Positions 1-8,306 of a DNA stretch of 64,000 bases are shown here, one piece after another. Source of the stretch: CALDTK01 sp041744755 (GTDB lineage Bacteria > Bacteroidota > Bacteroidia > Chitinophagales > Saprospiraceae); the NCBI GenBank assembly GCA_041744755.1, contig JBGTKC010000087.1:1-64000 (forward strand). The letters run 5' to 3'. A program made the translations under genes and the position numbers. Positions within the stretch are counted from its first letter, which is position 1. Each line of letters begins with the position of its first letter. Under the pieces are notes generated by a model that saw nothing but the letters and a program-made list of their open reading frames with translations, had not been told where the DNA came from and searched no databases.

Positions 1-724
1 CACTGAGAGGACCGCGGCGAACCGCTAGCCTGTCTCGCACAAGCCTCAGCTCACCTAAGTCCTCGACCGCCTCATAGTGAGGCGCGATCACCTCTCGCCC
101 CGCCGCGTCTACCAGGCCGAGTTTACCCTCCGCCGTCACGACGGCAACGCCTCCTTGGAAGCCGGCGCTCGCCGCATACTTTGGTGACACTATCCAGTCC
201 CCGGCGAGATTGACGTGACCTGCGCCCCCTCCCGGGGATGTCGCTGCCATCAGGCCTTCGCTCGGGGAGGCTAGGCGAGCGAAACGCGGTTGCAGCATCG
301 ACGTGCCGGCGCGGTCGATGAGCCCAAACCTTTGTCCGTACTGCACCGCCGCAAAGCCTTCCGAAAAGTCGGCGGCCTGCTCATAGGCCGGCTCGATGAC
401 GAGCCTGCCGACGGTGTCGATGTAGCCCCACTTCTGTACCAGCATCACACGCGCCAGTCCTTCACTGAAATGACCTAGCTGGTTGAAGACCTGCCTCAGG
501 ATGAGCCTCCCGAGACGATCTAGCGGAACGAGCTTGTCGTTGAAGCGCACGCGCGCGAAGTCCCCACGGAAGGCCTCGGCCTCGATGTACTGCGGCTGGA
601 TGACCATGGCCCCTGTGCGATCGATGTAGCCGTAGCGGCCGTGCTCCCGGATGCAGTATAGGTGCGTGGGCCACTCGAGCGCCGCTGGGGACGGGGCGTC
701 CGGCGCCGGGGCGACCGCTCTCAA
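1..724 (-). CDS. WG-repeat protein, C-terminus beyond window edge
   Basis: An open minus-strand frame runs from a TTG at 724 to the left edge with no stop. The translation carries tandem WG (KWG-type) repeats of about 40-50 residues, for example QKWGYIDTVGRLVIEPAYEQ, then QRFGLIDRAG and KLGLVDAAGREVIAPHYEA. WG repeats form beta-rich surface-type modules common in Bacteroidota; their ligands are generally unknown. There is no ATG before the first repeat. The likely start is the TTG that overlaps the stop of the upstream TlpA-like gene as TTGA, which implies translational coupling with it. The start is uncertain and the function unknown; the repeat identity is clear. Confidence 0.7.
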   Translation of the reverse strand, partial: MRAVAPAPDAPSPAALEWPTHLYCIREHGRYGYIDRTGAMVIQPQYIEAEAFRGDFARVRFNDKLVPLDRLGRLILRQVFNQLGHFSEGLARVMLVQKWGYIDTVGRLVIEPAYEQAADFSEGFAAVQYGQRFGLIDRAGTSMLQPRFARLASPSEGLMAATSPGGGAGHVNLAGDWIVSPKYAASAGFQGGVAVVTAEGKLGLVDAAGREVIAPHYEAVEDLGELRLVRDRLAVRRGPLS

Positions 725-2133
725 GAGCGGAGGATTGCGTCGAAGACGGCGAGTAGGTCCCGGGTCTCGCCTTGCGGCAAAACCACGATCCGGCCGGATT
801 TGTCGATAATGGCGTACGCTGGGATGGTGACGAGGTTGTACGCGCGCTTGAGCTCCTTTAATTGAGTCCCGCGCACGTTCAGACCGCGCGGCCTCACGCG
901 CTCGAGGGCGCGCTGCCAGTCGGACTCCTCGTCGTCGATGTCGACGTTGAGCAGAACGACGCCCTTCTCTTGGAGCTGGCCGCGAATCGCGTCGTACCGC
1001 TCGAAATTTTGAATGCAGGGCTTACACCACGAGGCCCAGAAGCTGATGTAAATCACGCTGCCGCCGAGGTCGCTGAGGCTCATTGGCTTACCGTGCACCT
1101 CGTACATCCCGATATTGGGCGCAAGGGCGCCGGGCAGTAAGTTGAGGACATCGCCGTACGCGTCCTCGATCCGCTTTCGGAACACTTCCTGAAGTCCGTC
1201 GCGCCTCAGCTCGACGTAGCGATCGAGTCCGAAACTGGGACTACCCAAATAGTCGAAAGCGTTGACGAGCAATTCGCTCTGGAGGTAGTGGCGCCAGCGT
1301 CGCTCGATGGTCTTCGCCGCAGCGTACAGCGCGTCACCGGCAGCTTCGTCGTGGGCGTCGCGGTTTGGGAGCACGAGGTATTGGGCGTAAGCCTTCAGGT
1401 AATTCTTAAACGCCTCGTCTTCGAGCTTGCCCGGATCCCCATCACTCGGGAGAGGCTGAACCTTCAGCTCGAGTGCCGCAGCCGCCAGTTCCTCCCGGCT
1501 CATGAGCAGTTGATTTTGGAGCAAGAACCCGATTTTCTGGACTTCCGCTTGCCAGCGCACCCGGTCGCGGTAGCGATCGAGCAGTTGCACGGTGACGCGC
1601 CCGTCGTACCCGTCGATGAGGGCCGTCTTTCGCGTCGCGGCTGCCGTGACGTAGTCCAGAAAGGCTTCGGCGTCCACGACGGCGGCCTCGGCCAAATCTC
1701 GTTTCTCGACGCCGAAAGGCAGGAAGCCGCCCCCCCGTTCGGCGGTACCCTCGCTGGGAAAGGTTTTGGCGAAAGCCGTCAAGAATTCATTATCAGTCGC
1801 CGCGCTCCCGCCAAATTTGACCGACGCAAGTCCCCCCGCGGCATCGAACTCCAGGGAGAGTTCGTCGTCGGCCCCGACGTAGAGTGGGATCGCGACACCG
1901 GCGTAGCGCATGAGAAGCTCCGTCCGGCCGGGAAGTTCGAGCTCGAAGGCGGCCGTGTCGTCGTCGCGGAGCTTGACCTCGAAAATGCGCTGCCTCCCCG
2001 TGAGCGCGTCCGCGGCGTAAGAGATGCGGAAGCTGCGGTCCGAGGGATTAAGCACCTTCACCGAGACCAGCGACGCCGCGATCGATGCGCAGGAAAGCCC
2101 GACGGTCATGGCTGAGGTGAGCAGAAGTTTCAT
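721..2133 (-). CDS. TlpA-like thiol-disulfide oxidoreductase with large N-terminal region
   Basis: A 470-residue secreted protein. The ATG at 2133 is preferred over an upstream one because it begins a signal peptide (MKLLLTSAMTVGLSCASIAA). The C-terminal 130 residues are a thioredoxin/TlpA fold with active-site WCKPC at about residues 369-373, preceded by YISFWAS, and a cis-Pro region near VTIPAYAIID. The N-terminal 330 residues resemble the helical region often found before TlpA domains in Bacteroidota. The expected role is periplasmic disulfide reduction. The gene overlaps the WG-repeat gene downstream by 4 nt. It carries two copies of the dispersed GTTTT hairpin motif. Confidence 0.8.
   Translation of the reverse strand: MKLLLTSAMTVGLSCASIAASLVSVKVLNPSDRSFRISYAADALTGRQRIFEVKLRDDDTAAFELELPGRTELLMRYAGVAIPLYVGADDELSLEFDAAGGLASVKFGGSAATDNEFLTAFAKTFPSEGTAERGGGFLPFGVEKRDLAEAAVVDAEAFLDYVTAAATRKTALIDGYDGRVTVQLLDRYRDRVRWQAEVQKIGFLLQNQLLMSREELAAAALELKVQPLPSDGDPGKLEDEAFKNYLKAYAQYLVLPNRDAHDEAAGDALYAAAKTIERRWRHYLQSELLVNAFDYLGSPSFGLDRYVELRRDGLQEVFRKRIEDAYGDVLNLLPGALAPNIGMYEVHGKPMSLSDLGGSVIYISFWASWCKPCIQNFERYDAIRGQLQEKGVVLLNVDIDDEESDWQRALERVRPRGLNVRGTQLKELKRAYNLVTIPAYAIIDKSGRIVVLPQGETRDLLAVFDAILRS
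769..783 (-). repeat. GTTTT hairpin motif copy, GCC-GCAA-GGC
   Basis: Reads GTTTTGCCGCAAGGC on the minus strand, inside the TlpA-like gene, encoding VLPQG in the sense frame. Confidence 0.75.
1763..1777 (+). repeat. GTTTT hairpin motif copy, GGC-GAAA-GCC
   Basis: Reads GTTTTGGCGAAAGCC on the plus strand, antisense inside the TlpA-like gene, where the coding strand reads AFAKT. Confidence 0.8.
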
Positions 2134-2232
2134 ACGCGCAGTGGATCTGGGCTCAAGGTAATGTATCGAGCTAGAGGGCAGCTTTGTCGCGATGCGCTTC
2201 GAGGCGGGCGTAATTTCGTCCCAGCTAACACT

Positions 2233-2682
2233 ATGCAAATCAGAGAAAATTTTCCGCCCTACGGTTCTGAGCCTCTCGGGGGGACTAGCGACGGACTCGT
2301 CTACTCCACGGCCTTTGCGGCGTCGAATCTCGACGCCACCCTCGTCCTGATCCGGGCCTTCCTCGACGAGCAGGGCTATGGCGACGTACCGATCCCGCGC
2401 ACGGCGGCAGACATGATGGCATTCCTACACCCGGAGCACGGGCGGCACCCGCATCTGTTCGAGCAGCCTGACTACGCCCACAACCCCGTGCGGCTCGTGT
2501 TCCCGCGGCGCGACCGCCTCCGACGCAAGATCGTCGTCGAGCTCTACAACGAATCCGCGCCCGAGCACCTTCTGCGCTTCCACCGGCGTCTCGACCCGGA
2601 GCGCGACAAGCGGATCGTCGACGAGCTGCGCGACGAGCACATCGACGAGTACGGTAGCCACCTCCGGCAAGATCGCGCGTAG
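2233..2682 (+). CDS. Hypothetical protein, 149 aa
   Basis: Divergent from the TlpA-like gene across about 100 bp. The ATG at 2233 (MQIRENFPPYG) is preferred to an upstream in-frame ATG because the upstream stretch falls in the intergenic leader. The product is hydrophilic, without signal peptide or membrane segment, and rich in Arg and Asp in its C-terminal half (PRRDRLRRK, LDPERDKRIVDELRDEHID). I do not recognise a family. GC-rich third positions and a compact divergent arrangement support a real gene. Its stop lies 20 bp from the convergent phospholipase gene. Confidence 0.55.
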   Translation: MQIRENFPPYGSEPLGGTSDGLVYSTAFAASNLDATLVLIRAFLDEQGYGDVPIPRTAADMMAFLHPEHGRHPHLFEQPDYAHNPVRLVFPRRDRLRRKIVVELYNESAPEHLLRFHRRLDPERDKRIVDELRDEHIDEYGSHLRQDRA

Positions 2683-2702
2683 ACCCGCGGGGGGCGCCGG
2701 CG

Positions 2703-3881
2703 TCAGTGTCCCTGGCCGTCGAGCCCCGGTACGGCTCGGTAGACGCTGTCGCGAACGAGGCCGTCGGCTTCGACGAGTTCCAGGTTCATGTTGGGTTCGC
2801 CGGCGTCGACCCAGGCCGTGTACCAGGCCGAGCCCACCGACCGGATCGCCGTGCGGAACCTCTCCTCCACCATGCCGTCCAGGCGGTCGCTGTACATGCG
2901 CGCGAATCGCGCGCACGGGACGCGCACGATTGCCCCGAGGCGCTCCTCGTAGCACTCCTGCTGGTCCTCCGGGACGAGGCGTCGCAGATCGGCTTCGATG
3001 AGTAACACGCTGTCCACCAGGTCGTGGCTCTCCGCAATAAGGTCGCGGTACCAGGCTGTCGGGTCCTTGATGTAGCGCGCGCGGCCGACGAGTACATCGT
3101 ACTCTGCCTCGGCGAAGAGCTCCGGGAGGCGGCTCTCCCAAAAGGCATGAATCCCGCGCTGGCCCGTCAGCTGGCCGTTGTAGTTCTCCGTGGTGTGGAG
3201 CGGGACGGTCGCATCGCCGATGTAGTGGCCGATCTCCGCGCTCAGCTGAATAGCCAGTCGGATGTCGTTTTGCCGGAAGGCGTTCGTGAGGCGGCGCTGC
3301 ATCTGCACGAGGTGGTAAGGCAGGACTCCGTGGCGTGTCATGGTATCTACCACGCGCAGGTAGTCGCAACGTGCTTCCGCAAGCGGGAGCGCCACGTGGA
3401 GCGTGTCCTTCTCGTAGGGGTGCGCCCACTGCACGTAGCGCTGGTACCAGCGGGCGTAGTCGCCTTTCGGCAAAACGTAGGTCTCCTCACCGACGAACAG
3501 CGCTTCGCTCGCTGCGCGGACCTCCGCACTGTCGCGACCACGGACGCACAGGAGCGTAGTGTACTCCTCGTGGAACTGCCAAAACTCCCACGGTAGTCCT
3601 TCTACCGTCCCATCCCCGTAGCGCTCGACGTCGATAAAGTGACGGGCGCCTTCGAGACGCGCCGCGTAGCGGCGTTTGTCGGGATCGACGGCGTGCGCGC
3701 TGATGAAGCTGCTGTACGTTTTGTAAAACTTCGCAAGGGGCGCAGGTACCGTGTACACGGCCAACCGGTTGATCTCGCGGTGAGCGTAGAATCCCCACGT
3801 TGCGCCGACGCTGATACACGCGGCGGCGAGCGCCATCGCACACAGCGCAAACGACCGCGTTGTGATTGACTTCGCGGTCAC
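2703..3881 (-). CDS. Zinc-dependent phospholipase C / S1-P1 nuclease-fold protein
   Basis: 392 residues starting at a GTG whose GTGA overlaps the stop of the DUF4340 gene, so translation is probably coupled. An upstream ATG at 3959 lies inside that gene and is rejected. A signal peptide (residues 1 to about 28) precedes W29-G-F-Y-A-H34. In this fold an N-terminal Trp and His bind zinc after cleavage, which fits a mature protein starting at W29. A second metal-binding segment is GHYIGDATVPLHTTENYNG, typical of the family. Predicted role: secreted phosphodiesterase on phospholipid head groups or nucleic acids. Its position at the end of the gld operon is notable. Confidence 0.75.
   Translation of the reverse strand: MTAKSITTRSFALCAMALAAACISVGATWGFYAHREINRLAVYTVPAPLAKFYKTYSSFISAHAVDPDKRRYAARLEGARHFIDVERYGDGTVEGLPWEFWQFHEEYTTLLCVRGRDSAEVRAASEALFVGEETYVLPKGDYARWYQRYVQWAHPYEKDTLHVALPLAEARCDYLRVVDTMTRHGVLPYHLVQMQRRLTNAFRQNDIRLAIQLSAEIGHYIGDATVPLHTTENYNGQLTGQRGIHAFWESRLPELFAEAEYDVLVGRARYIKDPTAWYRDLIAESHDLVDSVLLIEADLRRLVPEDQQECYEERLGAIVRVPCARFARMYSDRLDGMVEERFRTAIRSVGSAWYTAWVDAGEPNMNLELVEADGLVRDSVYRAVPGLDGQGH
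3267..3281 (+). repeat. GTTTT hairpin motif copy, GCC-GGAA-GGC
   Basis: Reads GTTTTGCCGGAAGGC; antisense within the phospholipase gene (coding AFRQN). Lies 181 bp from a second copy in opposite orientation. Confidence 0.75.
3462..3476 (-). repeat. GTTTT hairpin motif copy, GCC-GAAA-GGC
   Basis: Reads GTTTTGCCGAAAGGC on the minus strand, sense within the phospholipase gene (coding VLPKG). Confidence 0.75.
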
Positions 3882-4876
3882 TCGAAAAAACTTTGGTAGG
3901 TCCGGAGGGCCGGGGCGAGCTGGTGATCCTGGACGGTGACGAAATTGCGTCTCCCCCACTCCACCCAGTAGCTGGAGAACGGCAGGCTCGCGTCACGCGC
4001 GCCTTGCTCGTTCAGCATGAGCACGGGCTGCAACTCGAAGGTGTCTTTCCGGTCGTGGCCGACCTCTACCACGATTTGGATTGCTGGCACCATGGCCGAG
4101 ATGCTGTCCCGCCAGCTTATTTCGTTCTCGAAGGTAGAAAGGGGAATGCGCTGATAAGCCTCGAGGTAGCTCTCGAGGCGCCGCTGCTGGGGTCGCTCGC
4201 GCCGCGCGCCCGTGAGTTCGTTGAGCGCATCGAGCCTCAGGGTATCGCCCGAGCGTATGATGCGAAACGATTCGCTCGGGCGGCGGGGGTAGCGCACCTC
4301 CACGCTGCGGATCTCTTCGGGGGGGTAGGCGATAAAGTCGCGCGAACGCCAGCTGCTCACGTCTCGCAGATCAAATAGCGGCCTCAGGATGCCCGTCAAC
4401 ATTCCGCGACGCACGGCGAAGACATCGTTGTACCCCTCGACCATCATGTACGACCCGACCGACTTGGGCGTCCCACCACCCATGAGCAGGCTTCTGATCT
4501 TGGTGCCTTCCCGATCGTAGACCTCGATCTTCAGGGCGTTGGCCGACATCTCTCTGCGGACGGTGCGCGCGGCGGCGCTATTCGGGATGTGGTCGATCTT
4601 TAGCTCGGACAGCGTACGGGTAGCCTGTCGCATAATGGTCGGTGAGGCCGTCACCGAGTCGTTGATCAACCACGAGCCGTCGATCTGAAGCCGGAGATCC
4701 ATCGAGCGCCCGGTCATGTCGGCGATAAAGAGTCGTCCGATGACCTGGGGGGAGGACACAGCAAATTCCCGCTCGGGGTAGGCGGCCTCCCGGTGCTGGT
4801 CTTCGTACCGTATGTACGCGAAAGCCAGCGCGGTTAGTGCTACGGCAGCCGACAGTAGTGCGGTAGTCCTCGTCAT
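3878..4876 (-). CDS. DUF4340-like protein of the gld operon
   Basis: 332 residues with one N-terminal membrane anchor (about residues 6-22) and a periplasmic domain consisting of beta-rich repeats, as in DUF4340 proteins that follow GldG-type ABC subunits. It starts 5 bp after gldG and ends with a 4-nt GTGA overlap into the phospholipase gene. The context suggests an accessory part of the GldAFG transporter. Function is inferred from family and synteny; no catalytic motif is seen. Confidence 0.7.
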   Translation of the reverse strand: MTRTTALLSAAVALTALAFAYIRYEDQHREAAYPEREFAVSSPQVIGRLFIADMTGRSMDLRLQIDGSWLINDSVTASPTIMRQATRTLSELKIDHIPNSAAARTVRREMSANALKIEVYDREGTKIRSLLMGGGTPKSVGSYMMVEGYNDVFAVRRGMLTGILRPLFDLRDVSSWRSRDFIAYPPEEIRSVEVRYPRRPSESFRIIRSGDTLRLDALNELTGARRERPQQRRLESYLEAYQRIPLSTFENEISWRDSISAMVPAIQIVVEVGHDRKDTFELQPVLMLNEQGARDASLPFSSYWVEWGRRNFVTVQDHQLAPALRTYQSFFE

Positions 4877-4881
4877 ATCGC

Positions 4882-6576
4882 TTAATAAGCGTAACGTCTC
4901 CGGCGAAGGTAGCGGTACACCAGGCCAGCTCCGGCAAGCAGGACGAGGGGAAGGCCCAGGTTGAGGAGGCGCCAGAAGGTGGCCTCGGCCTTGGCGCGGG
5001 GGCCGTCTAGGAGTCGTAGCTTGACCTCGCGGTTGCGCGCGGTGATGACGCCGCTGTCATCCAGGAGGTACTCGATCGCGTTGACGAGGAAATCGCGGTT
5101 GTCGAAAACGTACTCCTCGAACTCGTTGTAGCCGAGGGGCCGGAACGCGTCCTGCTCGGGGTCGACGGCGTTCTTGGCGATATCCCCGTCGGCCACGACG
5201 ATGAGCTTGGCGCCCTCTCCGCTCGCCCTGAACTCCTGGCCGATGGCCGCGAGCCCAGCGGCGAAGTCGCTGCCCAAGCGATTCTCGTACAGGGAGGTGA
5301 ACTTGCCTTCGAGCAGAACAGCGAGCGGGATCGGACCCTTATTGAAACGCTCCCGCTCGAGCGAGTAGCGGACGTCCTCGAGGCTCACCCGCGCCGGCGA
5401 GTAGCGCACCAGTGCGTTGCCGGTCGTCGACAGGAGTACCGACTTACGGACCGCCGTCTTCGTGCGGACGGTGGTGTCGATCTCGCTCGGGAAGTACAGC
5501 TGTACGGGCTGCAAGCTTTTAGTAATTGGGTGTTCAGGAGAGGGCGTCGCGAGGACGTGGTAAGGCCAGGCCCGAAGTTCGAACTGGGGCGCGTTACCGA
5601 CCTGGCCGGTCACCACGGGGATGCGGGTACTCTGTAGGTCTAGCACGAGGTTGGGCTCTATCCGGATGCCGTACTTGAAGAGTAGGTCGTCGAGGTTCTG
5701 CGGGTGATCCCCGGGAATGAACTCCAGTCGGCCGCGGAGGCTGTCGAGGTTGACGCGAAGCTTGTCTAGCATCATGAGGACCCTGCCCCCGCGCATGATG
5801 TACTGGTCGAGAACAAATTTGGCTCGCTCGCTAAACGGCGCCCGGGGATCGGCGACAATGAGGGCCCCGATTTGTTCGGGGCCTACGGTGTAGAGCGTAT
5901 CGAGGTTGACGCGACCGACGCTGTAGTACGGACTCAGTGTATTGGTGAGGTCGCGGATTTGGAGGGGCGCGAGCTCGCCGTGCCCGACGACGAGCGCAAT
6001 GAGCGGTCGCCTGACCCGCAGCAATTTCTGGATGGCGTTGGCGAGTTTGTACTCCAGCAAGCTTACCGAGTTGTTCACCGCCACGTCGGGGCTTTGCCCG
6101 GGGATGTTGTTCTCGAGTAGGTTGACCGCCACGCGCTCGTTGGCGTAGGTCACGATGGCGTAGGGCCAGAGCAAGCGCTCCGAGCGGCCCTCAGCGGACT
6201 GAACCTGGAAGTTGACCGGCTTTAGGCCACTCTCGGCGAGCTGTTTACGGACCGTGTTCGCCTCCTCGGGCGTGCCCGCGGATGGGTCCGTGAAGCCGTA
6301 GTCGACGTTGCCGTTGACGCTAGCGAAGTCCCGCAGCATCTCCTCGGTCGACGTTCGCAATCGAGCGAAGCCCGCTGGGAACTCCCCCTCCAGCAGGACG
6401 TCCACGTAGATCGGCTCGTCGACGCTGCGGAGGATTCGCTCGGTGGCGGCGGTGAGGGTGAAGCGGCGTTCCTCAGTGAGGTCCAGGCGCCCAGGAAGAT
6501 AGGTAGCGAGCAGGTTGACGAAGACGAGGAGTGCGGTGGCGAGGGCAAACTGGAGGCCGCGGCTTACGTATTTCAT
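4882..6576 (-). CDS. gldG: Gliding-associated ABC transporter substrate-binding protein GldG
   Basis: 564 residues with an N-terminal membrane segment (about 9-26), a large extracytoplasmic GldG/ABC_transp_aux domain (residues about 30-520) and a C-terminal membrane segment (about 537-557) ending in RRRR-type positive residues. Known family role: with GldA and GldF it forms an ABC transporter required for gliding in some Flavobacteria. It overlaps gldF by an ATGA at 6573-6576. Length matches the family. High confidence from domain layout and synteny. Confidence 0.9.
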   Translation of the reverse strand: MKYVSRGLQFALATALLVFVNLLATYLPGRLDLTEERRFTLTAATERILRSVDEPIYVDVLLEGEFPAGFARLRTSTEEMLRDFASVNGNVDYGFTDPSAGTPEEANTVRKQLAESGLKPVNFQVQSAEGRSERLLWPYAIVTYANERVAVNLLENNIPGQSPDVAVNNSVSLLEYKLANAIQKLLRVRRPLIALVVGHGELAPLQIRDLTNTLSPYYSVGRVNLDTLYTVGPEQIGALIVADPRAPFSERAKFVLDQYIMRGGRVLMMLDKLRVNLDSLRGRLEFIPGDHPQNLDDLLFKYGIRIEPNLVLDLQSTRIPVVTGQVGNAPQFELRAWPYHVLATPSPEHPITKSLQPVQLYFPSEIDTTVRTKTAVRKSVLLSTTGNALVRYSPARVSLEDVRYSLERERFNKGPIPLAVLLEGKFTSLYENRLGSDFAAGLAAIGQEFRASGEGAKLIVVADGDIAKNAVDPEQDAFRPLGYNEFEEYVFDNRDFLVNAIEYLLDDSGVITARNREVKLRLLDGPRAKAEATFWRLLNLGLPLVLLAGAGLVYRYLRRRRYAY

Positions 6577-7304
6577 CGCTGCGTCCGATTGATGACCACG
6601 ACGGAGGCGTAGAGGAACCAGCCCGCCACGGTCGCGAAGTAAACCACGTCACTAAGCACGACGAGCCCGCGTGAGATACTGCGGTAGTGGGCCTCGATGC
6701 CTAGGAGCTGCACGAAGTTGTCGTAGCGCCCCACGAAGACCGGCAGCCGACTTAGGTAGTCGAACCCCTGGTAGACCACGAAGCACAGCAATGCCGCGAG
6801 CACGAAGCCGACGATCTGGTTTTGCGAAAGCGTACTGGCGAAAACCCCGATCGCACAGAAGATGCCCGCCAGCGCTAGCAGCCCAAGGTACGAGCCCGCG
6901 ATGGCACCGCTGTCGAGGTTGCCCTTTGGGCTCCCGAGCTCGTGAACCGTGTAGTAGTATATCAGCGTGGGGACGAGCGCGAGCGCCGCGAGCGCCCAGC
7001 ACGCGAGGAATTTACCGACCACGATTTGCGGGGTGGTGACGGGTTGGGTTAGGAGCAGCTCGAGCGTGCGCTGCTGGCGCTCCTCGGCGAGGGTGCGCAT
7101 GGTGATGGCGGGGATCAGGAATAGAAACACCCAGGGGGCGATGTCGAAGAGCTGATCGAGGCTCGCAAAATTGAAGTTGATCAGGCTGGTATCCGGAAAC
7201 ACGAACATGACAAGGCCCAGCAACACCAAGAAGACCCCGATGACGAGGTAGCCTATGAGCCCGCTGAGGAACGCACTAAATTCGCGCCAGAAGATACTCA
7301 CCAT
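6573..7304 (-). CDS. gldF: Gliding-associated ABC transporter permease GldF
   Basis: 243-residue integral membrane protein with six predicted hydrophobic segments (about 13-35, 58-78, 100-125, 137-160, 168-190, 220-238). The segment TMRTLAEERQQRTLELLLTQ is the typical ABC-2 type coupling region. The start ATG overlaps the gldA stop by one base (TGATG). It carries a shortened relative of the dispersed hairpin motif at 6819-6831. Confidence 0.9.
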   Translation of the reverse strand: MVSIFWREFSAFLSGLIGYLVIGVFLVLLGLVMFVFPDTSLINFNFASLDQLFDIAPWVFLFLIPAITMRTLAEERQQRTLELLLTQPVTTPQIVVGKFLACWALAALALVPTLIYYYTVHELGSPKGNLDSGAIAGSYLGLLALAGIFCAIGVFASTLSQNQIVGFVLAALLCFVVYQGFDYLSRLPVFVGRYDNFVQLLGIEAHYRSISRGLVVLSDVVYFATVAGWFLYASVVVINRTQR

Positions 7305-8218
7305 CAGACGGGCTTGTTTTGACGCGTGAGGTTCTGGAATACGTCCTCGAGGTTGTTGACCTCAAGTTTGAGCTCCAGCAAGCCCCAGCCTTCCCGTGCC
7401 GCAAGCTCGGCGATCCGAGGGCGGACCTCGGCCGCCCCCTGGACGCCGACCGTGAGGCGGTGTCCGTCCCGGCGCACCTCGCCGACGCCCTCGAGACCTT
7501 CCAGTAGAGCGAGGTTACCCACCCGTTCGACGAGGAGCGTGACGGTGGTCTGGCCGGCGATGCGTTCCTGTAGTCGCTCGATCGGATCGTCGGCTACGAG
7601 GCGACCGTTGTCGATGATGAGGACGCGCTGGCATAGCGCCTGCACTTCCTGCATGATGTGGGTGCTGAGCAGGACGACTTTGGTCTCTCCGAGGCGCTGA
7701 ATGAGGCGGCGCACCTCCGCCAGTTGATTTGGGTCGAAGCCGTTGGTCGGTTCGTCGAGAATCACGACCGGTGGATCGTGAACGATAGCCTGCGCGAGAC
7801 CGACGCGCTGGCGGTAGCCTTTCGAGAGCTGCCCGATCCGCTTACGGACCTCCCGCGTGAGGCCGACCTGCTCGATGACCTCGTCGACACGCGCATTGAC
7901 GCGTGATACGCCCTGTAGTTTGGCGGTGTACCTGAGGTACTCCCGTACGTAGAGTTCAGTGTAGAGCGGGTTGTGCTCCGGTAGGTAGCCAACCAATCGC
8001 CGCACCTCCGGGGTACTGGGCCAGGCGGGTCTGCCGCCGACGGTTACGCTTCCCGCGGTCGGCTCGAGGTAGCCGGTGATCATCCGCATCGTGGTCGACT
8101 TCCCGGCGCCATTCGGGCCGAGGAAGCCCGTGACTCCGACTCCGGCCCGGAACCCGACATCGGACACAGCGGCCTGCTCGCCAAAGTGCTTCGTCAAATG
8201 CTCGAGGAGAATCTCCAT
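7304..8218 (-). CDS. gldA: Gliding-associated ABC transporter ATPase GldA
   Basis: 304 residues. Walker A GPNGAGKST at about residues 34-42, the ABC signature region LSKGYRQRVGLAQ, Walker B VVILDEPTNGFDP and the switch His in LLSTHIMQEVQALC are all present. The C-terminal 80 residues match the extension of multidrug/gliding-type ABC-2 ATPases. First gene of the coupled minus-strand run gldA-gldF-gldG-DUF4340-phospholipase. It powers the GldF/GldG membrane complex. Confidence 0.92.
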   Translation of the reverse strand: MEILLEHLTKHFGEQAAVSDVGFRAGVGVTGFLGPNGAGKSTTMRMITGYLEPTAGSVTVGGRPAWPSTPEVRRLVGYLPEHNPLYTELYVREYLRYTAKLQGVSRVNARVDEVIEQVGLTREVRKRIGQLSKGYRQRVGLAQAIVHDPPVVILDEPTNGFDPNQLAEVRRLIQRLGETKVVLLSTHIMQEVQALCQRVLIIDNGRLVADDPIERLQERIAGQTTVTLLVERVGNLALLEGLEGVGEVRRDGHRLTVGVQGAAEVRPRIAELAAREGWGLLELKLEVNNLEDVFQNLTRQNKPV

Positions 8219-8306
8219 CCGGTGGCAAACTTACAAGCGATTGTCGCAAGCTTGCGCGCACCATGTCCCGGCTTGGGGCGCTAACCCAAGTACGCCCCTA
8301 GACGTT

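Noticed and set aside
1288..2115. Long open frame opposite the TlpA-like gene
   Set aside because: It is antisense to a gene with clear signal peptide and WCKPC motif; GC-rich codons leave long mirror frames without homology-like features.
6819..6833. GTTTTGCGAAAGCG in gldF as a full motif copy
   Set aside because: One base is missing from the stem; kept only as a degenerate relative.
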